Shown here: positions 33,027-45,596 of the stretch, piece after piece
Layout: the number at the start of each line of letters is the position of its first letter
How positions within the stretch are numbered: the first letter of the stretch is position 1
Assembly: GCA_907163345.1 (NCBI GenBank)
Contig: CAJQUN010000420.1
Coordinates: 1 to 64,000 of the forward strand
Source of the DNA: Haberlea rhodopensis
Taxonomy: Eukaryota; Streptophyta; Magnoliopsida; Lamiales; Gesneriaceae
Length of the DNA: 64,000 bases
Direction of reading: 5' to 3'
The notes under the pieces: model-generated
Databases searched by the model: none
Seen by the model: the letters and a program-made list of their open reading frames with translations, nothing else
What the model was told of the DNA's origin: nothing
Made by a program: the position numbers and the translations under genes

Positions 33027-33963
33027 GGGCACCCAACGGTACATGTATCTAATATACTCTTTGTTTATGCATTGTGGATGCGAGTATATGTGGAATTATG
33101 CATTGTGGATGCAAATACATGTTGAACTATGCATGATGATTGTATATGCATATGGTTATTGGTGCACATCCCATGAGTCGTGGTCATCCCTTGATGATTT
33201 TAATGCTTGCCGCTATTTGGTTTGTTTCCGCTAAATGTGAAGCGAGGGGTGGGAGCGCCGCATGTCACATTTGAGCGTGGTTATCATATAGGGCAAGGAA
33301 AGAATATTTGCCGCTCAATGTGAAGCGAGGGGTGGGAGCGCCGCATGTCCATTGAAGCGAGGTTATTCTATGCCGCCTATATGTAAATAAGCGAGGGGCA
33401 TTAAAATACATTGTGATGGACAGACTAGGGATTGGTGACTGGTATTTGGTATTGATGAGATGGTATTATGTCATGACACGTGTAGACCATTAAATAATCT
33501 ATTGATTATACTCATGAGTTATGGTACAGGGACAACCAAACTGGAAGCGTTTGAAATGCATGGGAAAACAGGAAGTGTTTTATTGTGATTTATGCATTTA
33601 CGCTTTATATTCATATTGTGTTGAATATGAAAGTTATCATTGCTCATGTTTGGGGGTTGTCCTTGTAGGTACTTTTTGGCATGATGAAAAAGGGGCTAAA
33701 ATGGGTTGAGGTGGTGAGCTTGTGAAGAATTCTTTTGAGGAAGGAAGGACATGATTAATTTTGTATAGTATCTACTCTAGGAGTAGTGTAAAGCTATAAT
33801 TGATAACATTCATTTAGATTGGGAATGTAACTAATCCATTATTAGTCCTTATTTTGGCATGTAATTCTTAAAGCTCATATTTCAACACGATTATTTTACT
33901 CTGATAATCTTCATTAGCTCTAATTATGCCTTAAATCGTACTTAAGGAACTAGGGTCCTTACA

Positions 33964-35569
33964 GTATTGGCACTACGAGTTCTTAGTGATGCCATTCGGG
34001 GTGACGTATGCCCCTGCAGTATTTATGAGCCTGATGAACAGAATATTTCAGAAGTATCTTGATCAGTTCGTGATCATGTTTATTGACGACATTTCTGTTT
34101 ATTCAAGAAGTAAGGAGGAGCATGCCAATCATTTGAGTACGGTGCTTCAGATCCTCAGAGATCATCAGTTGTACGCCAAACGCAGCAAGTGTGAGTTCTG
34201 GCTGAACATCGTAGCATTTCTGGGTCATATTATCTCTCGAGAGGGGATATCAGTAGATCCCAGGAAGATAGAGGCAGTTATGGATTGGTCTACGCCTACT
34301 ACAGTTCCTGAGATCCGAAGTTTTCTTGGTTTGGCCGGGTGTTATCGATGCTTTGTCGAAGGGTTTTCAAAGATTGCCAAGCCATTGACTCAGCTAACTC
34401 AGAAGGGAGTTCCATTCTTTTGGTCGGAAGATTGTGAGCAGAGCTTCCAGGAATTGAAGCACAGATTGACTTCAGCGCCAATATTGGTGATTCCCAGGGA
34501 GAACAAGGGGTTCGCTCTCTATACTGACGCATCGCTTCAGGGTTTAGGATGCGTACTGATGCAAGATAAGCACGTTGTGGCTTACGCTTCGAGACAATTG
34601 AAGCCACACGAGACAAGGTATCCAGTCCATGATTTGGATCTAGCAGCTATAGTGTTTGCCTTGAAGATATGGCGACACTACTTATACGGTACCTCATTCA
34701 CCATCTTCACTGATCATAAGAGCCTGAAGTTCTTGTTTACGCAGGATGAGCTGAATATGAGACAGAGGAGATGGATGGACCTACTGAAGGATTATGATTG
34801 TGAGATCGAATACCATCCGGGAAGGGCAAATTTGACAGCTGACGCTTTGAGTCGGAAAGTGAAGCACACAGCAGAGGACGTCATGTGTTTATCAGCTATG
34901 ATGACTTCCTACTGCCAGTTGGGAGTTGATTATGATGTGTCTGCTTCACCGGTACAGGTATTGACCTTATTAGCTGAGCCGATTATTTATGAACACATCC
35001 GGAAGGCTCTTGGGGCAGACAAAGAGGTCCAGAGATGGTTGTCATTTGTTCGTCTTGGTCAGTCGTCAAAGTTCAGGACGGCTGAGGATGGTTCCTTGAG
35101 ACTGGGTGACAGATGGGTGGTCCCGAATGCGCCTGAGTTGCGTCGGGGAATATTACAGCGAGCCCATTGCAGCAGGATGAGTATCCACCCGGGTGGGAAG
35201 AAAATGTACAAAGATTTATGTAGCCAGTTCTGGTGGAGACGAATGAAACAAGATGTAACCACATTCGTCAAGAGATGTCTGATTTGTCAGCAAGTGAAGG
35301 CTAAGAGGCAGAGGCCTGATGGTGAGCTTAGAAGTTTGGAGATACCAGAATGGAAGTGGGAGCAGGTATCCATGGACTTTGTGACCCACTTACCGAGGAC
35401 TGTTTTGGGTTTTGATGCCATCTGGGTAGTCGTGGACAGATTGACTAAAGTGGCTCACTTCATTCCCTACAGTATGACATTCACGTACTTGAAGATGGCT
35501 CAGTTATATGTCAGAGATGTAGTGAGACTGCATGGGATCCCTGTTTCGATTGTGTCTGATCGGGATCCC
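33964..35569 (+). pseudogene. RT-RNase H-integrase of chromovirus 1, 3' part
   Basis: The continuation of 14855-16309 after the insertion. The open frame runs without a stop from HYEFLVMPFGVTYAP through the RT catalytic FIDDISVYS, RNase H (LYTDASLQGLG), the integrase HHCC region (CLICQQVKAKRQ) and VDRLTKVAHFIPYSMTF to SIVSDRDP, where the Athila LTR begins. The coding sequence up to the break is uninterrupted over about 530 codons, in contrast to its damaged 5' part. FIDD is intact; the following ILIYS is altered to ISVYS. Confidence 0.92.
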
Positions 35570-35796
35570 TGACAAGTGTCATTTTTACACTTATATTTGC
35601 ATATATTTCTTGCGATTTTTATAGTGATTCTTGGAAGATTTTATACTTTTGGTTGTGTTTTGTTGTATTTCTAGGAATCCAGTAGAAGTGCAAGAAATAC
35701 TGGAAAACCCCGTTTTATGGACTAGGAGGTGGAACTATGACAGTACGAGGCAATCCGTGGGAAAAGATGTCAAAATGACTTAAAAAATTGATAAAA

Positions 35797-36014
35797 GCTT
35801 CAGGCGATCGATCGCCTATTTCGAAGAGATCGATCGCCTGAAGCCAGAGAGCTCGTGGAATTTTTCAAGCCAAAGGCGATCGATCGCAACAAATCAGGCA
35901 ATCGATCTCCTCGGGGCAGAACATATAGGCGATCGATCGCCTATCTTGAGAGACCGATCGCCGAGGAGAAAAAGCTGAAGGTGATCGATCGCCTAATTCG
36001 AAGAGATCGATCGC
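35797..36014. repeat. CGATCGATCG palindrome array, Athila 1 LTR
   Basis: Eight sites in four doublets of type GGCGATCGATCGCC followed by GATCGATCGCC, 22 bp apart in the first doublet. The first doublet is itself a perfect inverted repeat: GCTTCAGGCGATCGATC at 35797-35813 and its complement at 35828-35844. Several later arms are decayed (CAATCGATCTCC, GACCGATCGCC). Confidence 0.95.
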
Positions 36015-36099
36015 GTGCAGAGTCCCAGAATTAAAAACTTCCTTAATTAAGTTTTGGGGCTATTTTTGGTACCAGATTCTTTGGGCTCGTGAGGAGACA

Positions 36100-36108
36100 T
36101 ATAAAAAG
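36100..36108 (+). promoter_or_regulatory. TATA box of the Athila 1 LTR
   Basis: TATAAAAAG, 86 bp after the palindrome array. Similar spacing (71-73 bp) in LTRs B and C supports this as the core promoter. Confidence 0.6.
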
Positions 36109-37075
36109 AGGTTTTTAGGTCATTAGAAGGCTTCTTTCACCTCTGGATAGGCAGCCACCTCTTGGGATAGAAGATTCATTCAAGACGATTCAAAGGAACG
36201 CAGCTAGAGACGGGAACAACGGATTGACGCACGAGTCAACATCGAGTGTTCATTAGTATTTCTGAACTTTTGTTTAGTTTTATTTCAAATTCCAATGTTT
36301 ATAATGTTGTTAGATATTATAAAACGTTGTTTTTCCGTTAATATGCTAGGCTAAGTTTGTTATCGAGACAAGGGGATCTTGTGTATGAACCCACAGTTTT
36401 AATTCTAGTTTTTGATTGAGTTTTTGTTATTTTTGAGTTTATGTTATGATTTTAATGCTTTTAAAGAATTAGCTACTCTTTGAATGTTGTTAGTTTGCAA
36501 TTGAGATCGAGAGATGATATTGTAAGACGGAACAAATAACATAAACCGTGGATTTCAGACCGAGATCGAGAGATGACGTCAAATACACGAGTGATAGCTA
36601 TAGATATCTAGTAATCGAAGGCTAGGGGTTTTCATAGAACGTATGCAACATTGAATTGTTAAATAAGTGAACGAGAGTTACTTACTGCAATTCGGTGTTA
36701 GGTTTAGTATAGCTCGAGAGAGTATATTGGATATAACCGGAAAACTTGTCACCTTAGATGCATGAATTCTAATTGGAACTAGTAGGTAAATTGTGGGGGA
36801 TTACTCAAGTGAACCGAAGTCTCGATATTTATCTCTACTGTTTATTATCTTAATTCTTTGTGGTGCCGTTGAATATTGGAGTTGATTGAATTAGTTCATC
36901 TTTCAACCAATTTCGTAGGTTAAATATAGAACGCTAATTAAATTTGGTAATTACTACTAGTCCTCATGGGTTTGACTATCCTTACTTCTAGATCATTATA
37001 CTAAAACTTGACACCGTACACTTGCGGTAGAGAATCGCTACACCCAGAAATATTTGTTTAAAATAAAAGCGATCA

Positions 37076-37244
37076 AGTTTTTGGCGCCGTTGCCGGGGTT
37101 TAGTTTAAGTAATATCATAAGAGATTAGTTGACTATAATTTAGCCATTTTTTCTTTTATAATTATTTTTATTACGGTCTATACGATTTCATTACTGTTCT
37201 TTCTTCGTTGTGTTGCATTTTGCAGGGAGTTGTCTTTGTAGTGC
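37076..37244 (+). other. Primer binding site and leader of Athila 1
   Basis: TGGCGCCGTTGCCGGGG at 37082-37098, six bases after the LTR, is complementary to plant tRNA-Asp, the usual primer of Athila elements. The leader runs to the gag ATG at 37245. Confidence 0.9.
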
Positions 37245-38974
37245 ATGCTACGAAGTGACAGACCTATATTAGAGCCACTCGACTTAGAGATTGAACGAAC
37301 TTGCAGAAGACTTCGGAAAGAAACAAGAGAGATGGCTGAGAATCATCGAGGAAATGGTGAACAACACAATGACGAAGTGCCAATTATAAGGTCCATGATG
37401 GACTATGCACAACCATTTTTCAAGGCACCATGTCTAGCATCACAAGACCAAGGATTCAGGCGAATAACTTCGAGATCAAGCCTGCCATAATTCAGATGAT
37501 TCAACACTCTGTGCAATTCGGAGGATCGCCTACTGATGATCCTAATGCTCATATCTCCAACTTTTTGGAGATATGCGACACGTTCAAGAACAATGGCGTC
37601 ACTGACGACGCCATCAGGTTACGTCTCTTTCCCTTTTCTTTGAATGATAAAGCTAAGAGCTGGTTGAATTCATTGCCTGCAGGGTCGATCACTACTTGGG
37701 ACGGGATGGCTCAAGCCTTCCTATCAAGATACTTTCCCCCTTCCAAGACAGCTAAGATGCGCAATGATATCACCACATTCATGCAACATGATCCGGAGAC
37801 TCTATATGAAGCTTGGGAGCGCTTCAAGGATTTACTTTGAAGATGCCCACATCATGGCCTTCCGATTTGGCTTCAGGTACAAACATTTTACAATGGTTTA
37901 TTTTCTGCTAATAGATCCATGATTGATGCAGCAGCAGGAGGTACGATTATGAGAAAGTCACCTGAGGAAGCTTACACACTTTTGGAAGAGATGGCATCCA
38001 ACGGTTACCAATGGCAGTCCGAAAGGAATGTGCCCAAAAGACCGATTGGGATGCATCAAGTTGATTAGGTGACATCAATACAAGCTCAGTTGGAGGCATT
38101 GCACAAGAAAATGGATAGCTTGAGCATGACAACATGCAAGCTCAAGTAGTCATATGTGATTTATGTGGAGGCAACCATCAGAGTACGGAATGCCAAGCAG
38201 GTAATCCTTTGTGCAATCTACTGAAAATGCTAACTTTGTAGGAAACCGGCCACAACAGGGTAACTCTTACTCCAACAATTATAACCAACCGTGGAGGAAT
38301 CATCCAAACTTCTCTTGGTCTAACCAAAAAGAATGTTTTGAATCCACAACCTCCACCGGGTTATCCATCAAAGCCAAGTATGGAAGAGTTGATGACCAAG
38401 TTTATTACATCAACGGAGAATAGAATGCAGAACCAGGATGCATCAATAAAGAACTTGGAGACTCAAGTGGGACAGTTGGCGAATATTTTGTCAGGAAGAA
38501 TGCAAGGGACCTTACCTAGCGATACCGAGAAAAATCCAAAGGAGCAAGTAAAGGCTATATCATTGAGAAGTGGTAAGCAGACCGGATCACCCACTGAGGA
38601 GAAAGAGGAAGTTGAGGACATACAAATAGAGGAAAGTGAACAGACTGAAGCAGACGTTGAAGATAAAGGTAAGTCTTCTATCAAGACACCCATCACACCA
38701 CCAATGCAGGTACAAATCCCACCTCCTTTTCCCGCTGCATTAAAAAGAGCTAAGGTAGATGCAAGTTTTGCAAAATTTCTTGAAATTTTTAAGAAATTAC
38801 ATATCAATATACCATTTGCTGATGCTTTACTTCAAATGCCTAGTTATGCTAAGTTTTTGAAGGAAATTTTATCGAATAAGCGGAAATTAGGAGAGCATGA
38901 GACGGTAAGTTTATAGAGGAGTGTTCAGCGATTGTGCAAAACAAATTGCCTCCTAAGTTAAAAGACCCAGGGAG
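37245..38974 (+). pseudogene. Gag of Athila element 1, damaged
   Basis: It starts MLRSDRPILEPLDLEIERT and continues with the capsid core after a frameshift near 37430 (IQMIQHSVQFGG, SWLNSLPAGSITTWDGMAQA). Stops occur near 37840 and 38065. A CDLCGG..STEC knuckle remnant is near 38155-38190, followed by a linker with IKNLETQVGQLANILSGRMQ (about 38450) and FAKFLEIFKKLHINIPFADA (38770-38830). The 3' end is joined to protease beyond the inserted element. The gag of Athila 4 (61726-60446) is a closely related, better copy. Confidence 0.88.
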
Positions 38975-41425
38975 TGTAAGGACCCCAAGCCCTTAACCCT
39001 TGATTAGTGTACTAACCACTATGTGTGGCACATGCTTTCAATAAAAATCAATCGGGAAACTCAAATGATGATTTACCATTGAATGGCAATCACAAAATTT
39101 TCTTTAATATGTCATGTTATAAGATCATCATCCTCACAAATAGACTCATAGAGTTCGCCCATTACCATCCCCTTTACACCACTTTTACATTGTGGACTTT
39201 TATAAAAATTTGGGCAGAGTCTCCCCATAAATAGAGCTATCCCGAAATGAAAGCACAACACATAATATAATTCCCGGCCAGGGAATACACAATACTCAAC
39301 AGAATACAGAACACAAAGTAAATTCCCAGCCAGGGAAGACACCACACATAAGACGACAAAATTGGGTTTCAACACCCACATAATACACTAATGGCTCTCA
39401 AATCATTTAGCAATTCTACCACTAATTGCATGCAAACATATGATGAAAGAGAGAAAGGCTCATGCCTTTATATACAACCCATATACAAGAATATCCGTGC
39501 TCACATGCGAGCATCATAAATGTGTATATAAACCTCGGGTGTATATAAGTACTCTATACGATACCGTGCTCCATCAAGCCCTGGTACCACGATCCTGTGA
39601 GTACATCCAATCAACAGCTCGAGCTCAGCTCCACAGCCATCGATGCACCTGTTCACCTGCCCCAACAGAGACAGCCCCCAACGGGGTGAGCATACCAATA
39701 CACAAAATCTCATAATCACAATAATGAAATTCATAATTTACAACACAAGTAAATATTAATGAATTTTAAATGATACTCCCTGGATGGCAACGCCCTCATC
39801 CGGGATTCCGTGTACTGTCCCTGTTCTCACAATCATCAAACTCATCAAATCTCATAAATCAGTAAATCAACACATTGATTTAACTCATAGCATGCCTGAT
39901 TCTCAAGTATCAATAATTAATGATTCCAAATTCATTATACATGCAAACATAGATATCTCGATATCTAATACTGATTTTCAACTTTGCTACCAATCACAGA
40001 TAGCTCAAATGCCTAGCATTTATTTTACAAATTCTCCATTATACTTAGACATCTCACATGTCTCATAACGAATACATGATCCCACAATCATTCTCAGGCA
40101 TCTCAAATGCCATACAATAGTCATATAAACCCAGTACCCCATATCTCTTATAAGGTCATAATACTCTAGTATTACGCAAACTTGTGGCAGCGATGCCAAG
40201 ACTAGGTCGATCCATAGTCATATCAACACATATATGTATATAGCCATACCCACAACCATCTAATGCAATTACAACACATTATGCATTTCACAATTGCTAT
40301 CACATAAAGTAATGCTCGTACGTCGCACGTACCTTAAATCTCCGAAGTCCGAGCCAAACCTTGCTCGAGTTCCATGCTCCGAGGAACGATGTGCTAACAC
40401 GATAAATTAATTCACAATTAATTACGAACATGCAACCCATGCTCAAGCACACCCATAACCCTCAAAAATATTGTCAACACACGACAATTAACCATTATCG
40501 AAAATTGCTCAAGAACACCCCACAAATTCCGAACCTTCACAACACAAATCGAACCCAAACTAAACACCATAATTCATCTAAAACATGAATTAATCGATTA
40601 CTAACAAGAATCATAACTCCCTGCCAAAAACCCCAATTTTCGAACATAAACCCCAATTTCGAACCCTAAATCACGAAAACAGCGCTGAAATTCGAACCAA
40701 ATGCAACAAATATTTCGAACCACAAAAGTCTGAAATTATCGACTCAATATCAGCTCAAAAACGCCCCAAAAACACCAGAATAAAAGCCCCAAAATCGTAC
40801 CAAAATCGAGCCCCAAAATCGGACAGAAATCCAGTTCGAACCCTAGCGCTTTTCTGGCAAATCCGAGCTCAAATCGCGACCAAACTTTGAATTGATGGTA
40901 CGGGAAGGAGCGCCTGGACGAGACGAAGCTGGCGCCGGGTCGGACGCGCCGAGCGGCGGCCGGACGGCGGCGGGCGCACACCTGGAAGCGGCGTGGGTCA
41001 AGCAGATCGGGAATGGGCGCGCGGGTGAGGAGAGAGAGGGAAGGTGGGGAAAATGGTTCCAATAATTAAAATCTCGGGTTCAACTGGTATATATAGCAAA
41101 AATACCCCGAAATACTAATAGCCCCACAAATACATCATGATTCATTAAAAATCATCTGTTTTCAAAAATTCTCTCTTTAACTCAAAAACCCCCTACCGGT
41201 GCCCACACCAAGCACCCGAGATTCCGAGTCACACTAAAGACCCAACTCACAGGTTTTCACCGAAATGAGAATACGATCTCAACCTCGGGATCCAACGATC
41301 CCAACTACTCAAATAAACGAGCCCAGAAGGCCCAACACTTCGATTAAACTCCAAATCGCCACGTAAAACAACTTTAGGGGTTATTAACACTCCGGGATTA
41401 ACATCCCTAATCTCTGGTCATCACA
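38975..41425 (-). repeat. 3' LTR of the non-coding element
   Basis: 2451 bp, plus strand TGTAAGGACC .. GGTCATCACA. TATATATA at 41088-41095 (minus sense) is the probable TATA box, followed in element sense by a strongly GC- and CpG-rich stretch (about 40905-41040) and the GTACGT dyad at 40318-40332. Confidence 0.92.
40318..40332. promoter_or_regulatory. GTACGT-N3-ACGTAC dyad, non-coding element 3' LTR
   Basis: The same dyad as in the chromoviruses, with a 3-base loop CGC, followed by CTTAAAT on the plus strand. Confidence 0.55.
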
Positions 41426-43904
41426 ATATCCCCCACTAAAAGAATTTCGTCCTCGAAATTAACACTGGTGTATCACGTAACACCCAGGCTACACAACAAC
41501 ATGAAGCCATAACCTCGATCCTTGACCATATTAGGATCGTCTTAATAAACGCGAGGATACTTACCTCACAACAAACTCTGAAACAGAGCGACATACCAAA
41601 ACCAACATATCACCCAAGAGGCAAAACGTACTTCGATGTGGTTCATCCCAAAAGTCAGCCCCTCATGACTGCAAAACAACCAATACTTACGACTGTAGAT
41701 CGGACAGTCATCCTTAGTTCTAATACAACTAGTAAGAACGCATCCTGAATGACACCTCAACCGTGAGAACGTTGACCTCGTGTCAAACTCTCGAGTGGAA
41801 TAGACTTCCAAATCCATCATAACGTCAAAGAGCGTCAGCACAACTCAACGCTAACAATCCAAAAGCAGTTAGTCAACTGAAACTGCAAGGATTCGAATCG
41901 CTCCCGATTCTATCGTAGATATCATTCAAAGACATCTCTATCATGACTCCCGATGTCTAACACACATCATTACGAGGAAAAACACTAATATACCACGATG
42001 TACACATACCAAACCTGGTCTCCACTTTCAAACCTCTTCCATCAAATGAGCAGTCGCATCATTGCAACTCAATTTGGGCAACTCACGGCCACAGATTCAC
42101 ACAAAAGACATCTCACAAGATGTCCACCTCCGGATATTCCAAGGATCACATCCTGATCATAAATAAACCATCGAGACTCCACAGAGTTCAAATTCTGAAA
42201 GGACATGCAATAAACCCATTGCATCCTCAACGCTTGTGTCGACAACGACACCCAATAAATCCGAATTCCTGCCATCCCTTGATAATCCTAGGATTTAACA
42301 ATCCAAACTTGGGAAGGCTATCGCATAACTCGAAGGGAAACACCAACCAGGAAACACCTCAACCCACACAAGATAATCCCTCCTCAAGGGGAGTCAACTA
42401 ACTTCACGATTATCCCTCATAATCATCGTGCCATGGAGATTCCCAATCTCAAGGTGTTCCATATCTCTCATCAGAGATTTAACCATCCAAAAGTAGCATA
42501 ACTCTATGCTTGACAAAAAGGAAATCAAAAACTAGCATCTGTGTACTCACCGGTATACTTGCCTAGGCATGGACATCACATGCATACTCAATGCACTTGG
42601 CTCGGGTATCTACAACATACCCCAAGCCCCAAACACAGCTGTCAATTCTGAGTCATTCCCATCCAGAGGAGGCTGCTAATCGACGATCAACAACACGGCG
42701 TGATTCCCAAAATCCCACACGTACCAACTTACCGAATCTTTCAAAGATTCCCAAATAGGTATAATACTACCTCCTTCCTCACAAGGGAAGAGCCATCGAA
42801 CTCGAGATCCACAAGTCTCGAACCACCGTTCGGAAAACTGGATACAATAACACTCATTGCATCCCAAGTACACGGATTCCCCAGATCGAGTCAACAACGA
42901 CTTGATGACTCTCTTGTTGGTACTTCAACATTATGAGCTATCCCAGACAAGTCTCTCAAAACAATAGACGTATACACGTTTCAGTGAGGCATGCACAACC
43001 TCAACCTCAAATGACGTGGTGACTACTAGAGTCCACCACAATCCACATCGTATCACTTTACGATTTGCCAAACTTGGTTCCAACGAGCAGTATCATGGCA
43101 CCAACAAGCACACTATATCATTCCCCCAATATCTGGCTAGCAAAGTGCTGTCTCCATAGGTTCATATCAAGTCCACCAACCAACCATATGTTCCATCCCG
43201 GTATGCCATACCGTACAAACCGTTAGAGTAATGGGTCATCGCCCAACATATCTCTAAAATACCAAGCACAATGGACAACCCGGTGTCCTTGCTCACTTAT
43301 GATGCAATCATAATCCAATATGATTTATCCCACACCCTCAGGGTGGGTGCAACCATGTCTACCCTACGTCACAACACAAGCGAGTAGTTTCCTCAATGAC
43401 TACTCTTACCACCAATCACTTGGCCCTAGCCAAACCAACGAGCATACCCAAGGGTATCATCGCTCGACAATTATTTAACTCTATAACATGATGTGGTACA
43501 TTTACCGGTACAATACATCCAATACTCCACCGAGCAAACCTGTTCGGCAAAAAGGTCTCGTCAACTAGTGACCCAGACACTACCATGTGCTCACCATCGG
43601 CACTCAAACTATACAGCCAAATACATAACACAAATGTATTAATCATCAAAACGACGCTACACGTCTACATAGAACATCCACTATGCCATTGTCATCTCGT
43701 GACGGTACCTGTCAACATATGACTTTGAAATAATATTGTCGACTCATGACGGTAAATGTCGATACACGACGTCTATAATCTCATCGTCAAACACATGACA
43801 ACATAAGTAAATCAACACATGATATCCACAATAGTGCTAAATAAACAGTAATATGCCATACCTCATTGCTAACAATATAGCGGCATACCTGTCTCCGTCA
43901 TCCA

Positions 43905-44655
43905 CAGTGGTACGCAATCAGCACCCATCGCTCGTAGGTGGCGTAATCCAGTGTCACGTACATAGCGGCATAACCCATCGCTATAGAATCAGGGCATAAT
44001 CCCTCGTCATAGAGTCAGCGGCATAAAACATCGCTATAGACATCTGGCGGCATGAATCATCGCCATAGATGTAGTGGAATGTACCATCGCTATAAACACC
44101 CGGCGGCATAAGTCATCGCCAATCAATATAGCGGAATGAGGCATCACTATCAATACCCGGCGGCATAAATCATCGCCAATAGAATAGCGGAATGAGACAT
44201 CGCTATCAATATATCCGGCGGCAAGAACCATCTCCAATCAATACAGCGGAATGAACCGTCGCTATCAATACACCTGGCGGCATGAACCATCGCCAATCCA
44301 TATAGCGGAATGAACCATCGCTATCAATATACATGGCGGCAAGAACCATCGCCAGTCAATATAGCGGAATGAACCATCGCTATCAATATACATGGCGGCA
44401 AGAACCATCGCCAGTCAATATAGCGGAATGAACCATCGCTATCAATATACATGGCGGCAAGAACCATCGCCAGTCAATATAGCGGAATGAACCATCGCTA
44501 TCAATATACATGGCGGCAAGAACCATCGCCAGTCAATATAGCGGAATGAACCATCGCTATCAATATACATGGCGGCAAGAACCATCGCCAGTCAATATAG
44601 CGGAATGAACCATCGCTATCAATATAAATGGCGGCAAGAACCATCGCCAGTCAAT
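43905..44655. repeat. Tandem array of alternating hairpins, 59-bp unit
   Basis: Units at 44356, 44415, 44474, 44533 and 44592 are nearly identical 59-mers. More degenerate units extend left to about 43905. Each unit holds two hairpins with 11-base loops: ATAGCG-N11-CGCTAT and TGGCG-N11-CGCCA. In the degenerate part the loop changes (CATAAATCAT, CATGAACCAT) while the arms still pair. Confidence 0.88.
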
Positions 44656-44696
44656 ATAGCCGATCCCTAGTCATTGTCATGGTAGTGTATTTTAAT

Positions 44697-45115
44697 GCCC
44701 CTCGCTCAAATAAAACATGCGGTACTCCCACCCCTCGCTTCACATATAGGCGGCATAGAATAACCTCGCTTAAATGGACATGCGGCGCTCCCACCCCTCG
44801 CTTCACATTTTAGCGGCAAATATTCTTTCCTCGCCTCATATGATAACCACGCTTCAATGTGACATGCGGCGCTCCCACCCCTCGCTTCACATTTTAGCGG
44901 CACAAAACAATAAATAGCTGCAAGCATTTCAAATCATCACTCATCCATAGCAATGACTCATGGGATATTCCCCAAGTATTTCATCCATACCTGCATCACA
45001 AAGCATAATCCATATTCCAACATACATCATCATGAGTGTATTTTAATACACCTCGCTCAAATGCGACATGCGGTACTCCCACCCCTCGCTTCAACATTTG
45101 GCGGCAAAGCATTAA
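44697..45115 (-). repeat. Long-loop hairpin block shared with the chromovirus 2 LTR
   Basis: About four units, each with CCCACCCCTCGCTTCACAT on the plus strand (loop reverse: GAGGGGTGGGAGCGCCGCAT) between arms such as AATGTGA/TCACATT and AAATG/CATTT. They correspond to 17637-17822 in reverse orientation. Confidence 0.75.
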
Positions 45116-45576
45116 AATCATCACTACATGTACACATGCAACCACAATGCATAATTCATGATGTATATAAAACGCAGATTACCGTTTCGTGTCTTTCAAC
45201 CATGGCCTTAGCCTTTCCACGTCATAGTGTCCCTACAGGAACAATTCCAAACCATGAGCATACGATAATCCATATTCCCCACAATATGATCATAATAAGT
45301 AAATGCATAAACTATGAGTACAAAGTACTTCCTGTATCCCAATGCATTTCAAAATGCTCCACTTGGTTGTCCCTGTGTCACAACTCACAATCATAATCAA
45401 CAGGTTATATTATGATTCTATAGATGTCATGACATATAATCGTTTCACTATGATCACATGTTACAAATGCACATAAGCAAAATAGTTGTGTCACACAGCA
45501 CTACCTACTATCATGCATAAATATGTGCTACCCATCCCTATCAGCATGTTTTAGGCCTTCAACAGCCCCAAAGAGC

Positions 45577-45596
45577 TAACCACTGCTCTGATACCA
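45577..45596 (-). other. Primer binding site of the non-coding element
   Basis: The reverse complement is TGGTATCAGAGCAGTGGTTA, an initiator tRNA-Met-type primer site, four bases from the 5' LTR at 45601. Confidence 0.9.

Larger units (their letters stand above)
16310..33963 (+). mobile_element. Chromovirus 2 (Tekay/Del type) with nested chromovirus 3
   Basis: LTRs 16310-18377 and 31925-33963 (TGTGATATCCCC .. GGGTCCTTACA), an initiator-Met-type primer site, gag-pol ending in a chromodomain, and a polypurine tract AAGTAGGGGAGTAT before the 3' LTR. It is inserted in the RT of chromovirus 1, with flanks gtatg/gtatt (one mismatch). It carries chromovirus 3 (18738-27465) in gag. Net length is about 8.9 kb. 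The LTRs differ by some indels (2068 against 2039 bp), so it is older than chromovirus 3. Confidence 0.93.
31925..33963 (+). repeat. 3' LTR of chromovirus 2
   Basis: The same order as the 5' LTR: TATA box 32241-32248, palindrome array 32628-32847, GTACGT dyad 33010-33026, long-loop hairpins about 33225-33408. One site in the array has a CpG loss (CGATCAATCGG). The polypurine tract AAGTAGGGGAGTAT directly precedes the LTR. Confidence 0.92.
14095..35569 (+). mobile_element. Chromovirus 1 (Tekay/Del type), doubly interrupted
   Basis: Present as 14095-16309 and 33964-35569. The LTR begins TGTGACATCCCAAAATG, like the start of the chromovirus 2 LTR. A deletion joins the LTR near 14855 directly to gag codons, removing the U5 end, the primer site and the gag start. 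Its RT is split by chromovirus 2, with the flanking duplication gtatg (16305-16309) and gtatt (33964-33968). Its integrase is split after the motif SDRDP by Athila element 1 at 35570. The 3' half is outside the window. Confidence 0.85.
35570..37075 (+). repeat. 5' LTR of Athila element 1
   Basis: 1506 bp, TGACAAGTGTC .. AAAAGCGATCA. The palindrome array 35802-36014 lies 86 bp upstream of TATAAAAAG at 36100-36108. The U5 part contains the reverse form of TACCGCAAGTGTACGGTGTC, shared by all Athila LTRs here. GAGATCGAGAGATGA occurs twice near 36503 and 36560. Confidence 0.92.

Noticed and set aside
39025..40068. Plus-strand open frames repeated at 45651-46697
   Set aside because: They repeat only because they lie in the two LTR copies; they read antisense to the element and have no motif.
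40736..41062. A 108-codon minus frame in the GC-rich part of the non-coding element's LTR (also 47362-47688)
   Set aside because: It lies just downstream of the TATA box in a CpG-rich leader, is Arg/Ala/Phe-rich with no motif, and its homologue differs only by drift; more likely leader than gene.
41566..44237. Open frames of 60-93 codons inside the non-coding element
   Set aside because: They lie in all frames and both strands, have no conserved motif, and are of a length expected by chance in 4 kb.
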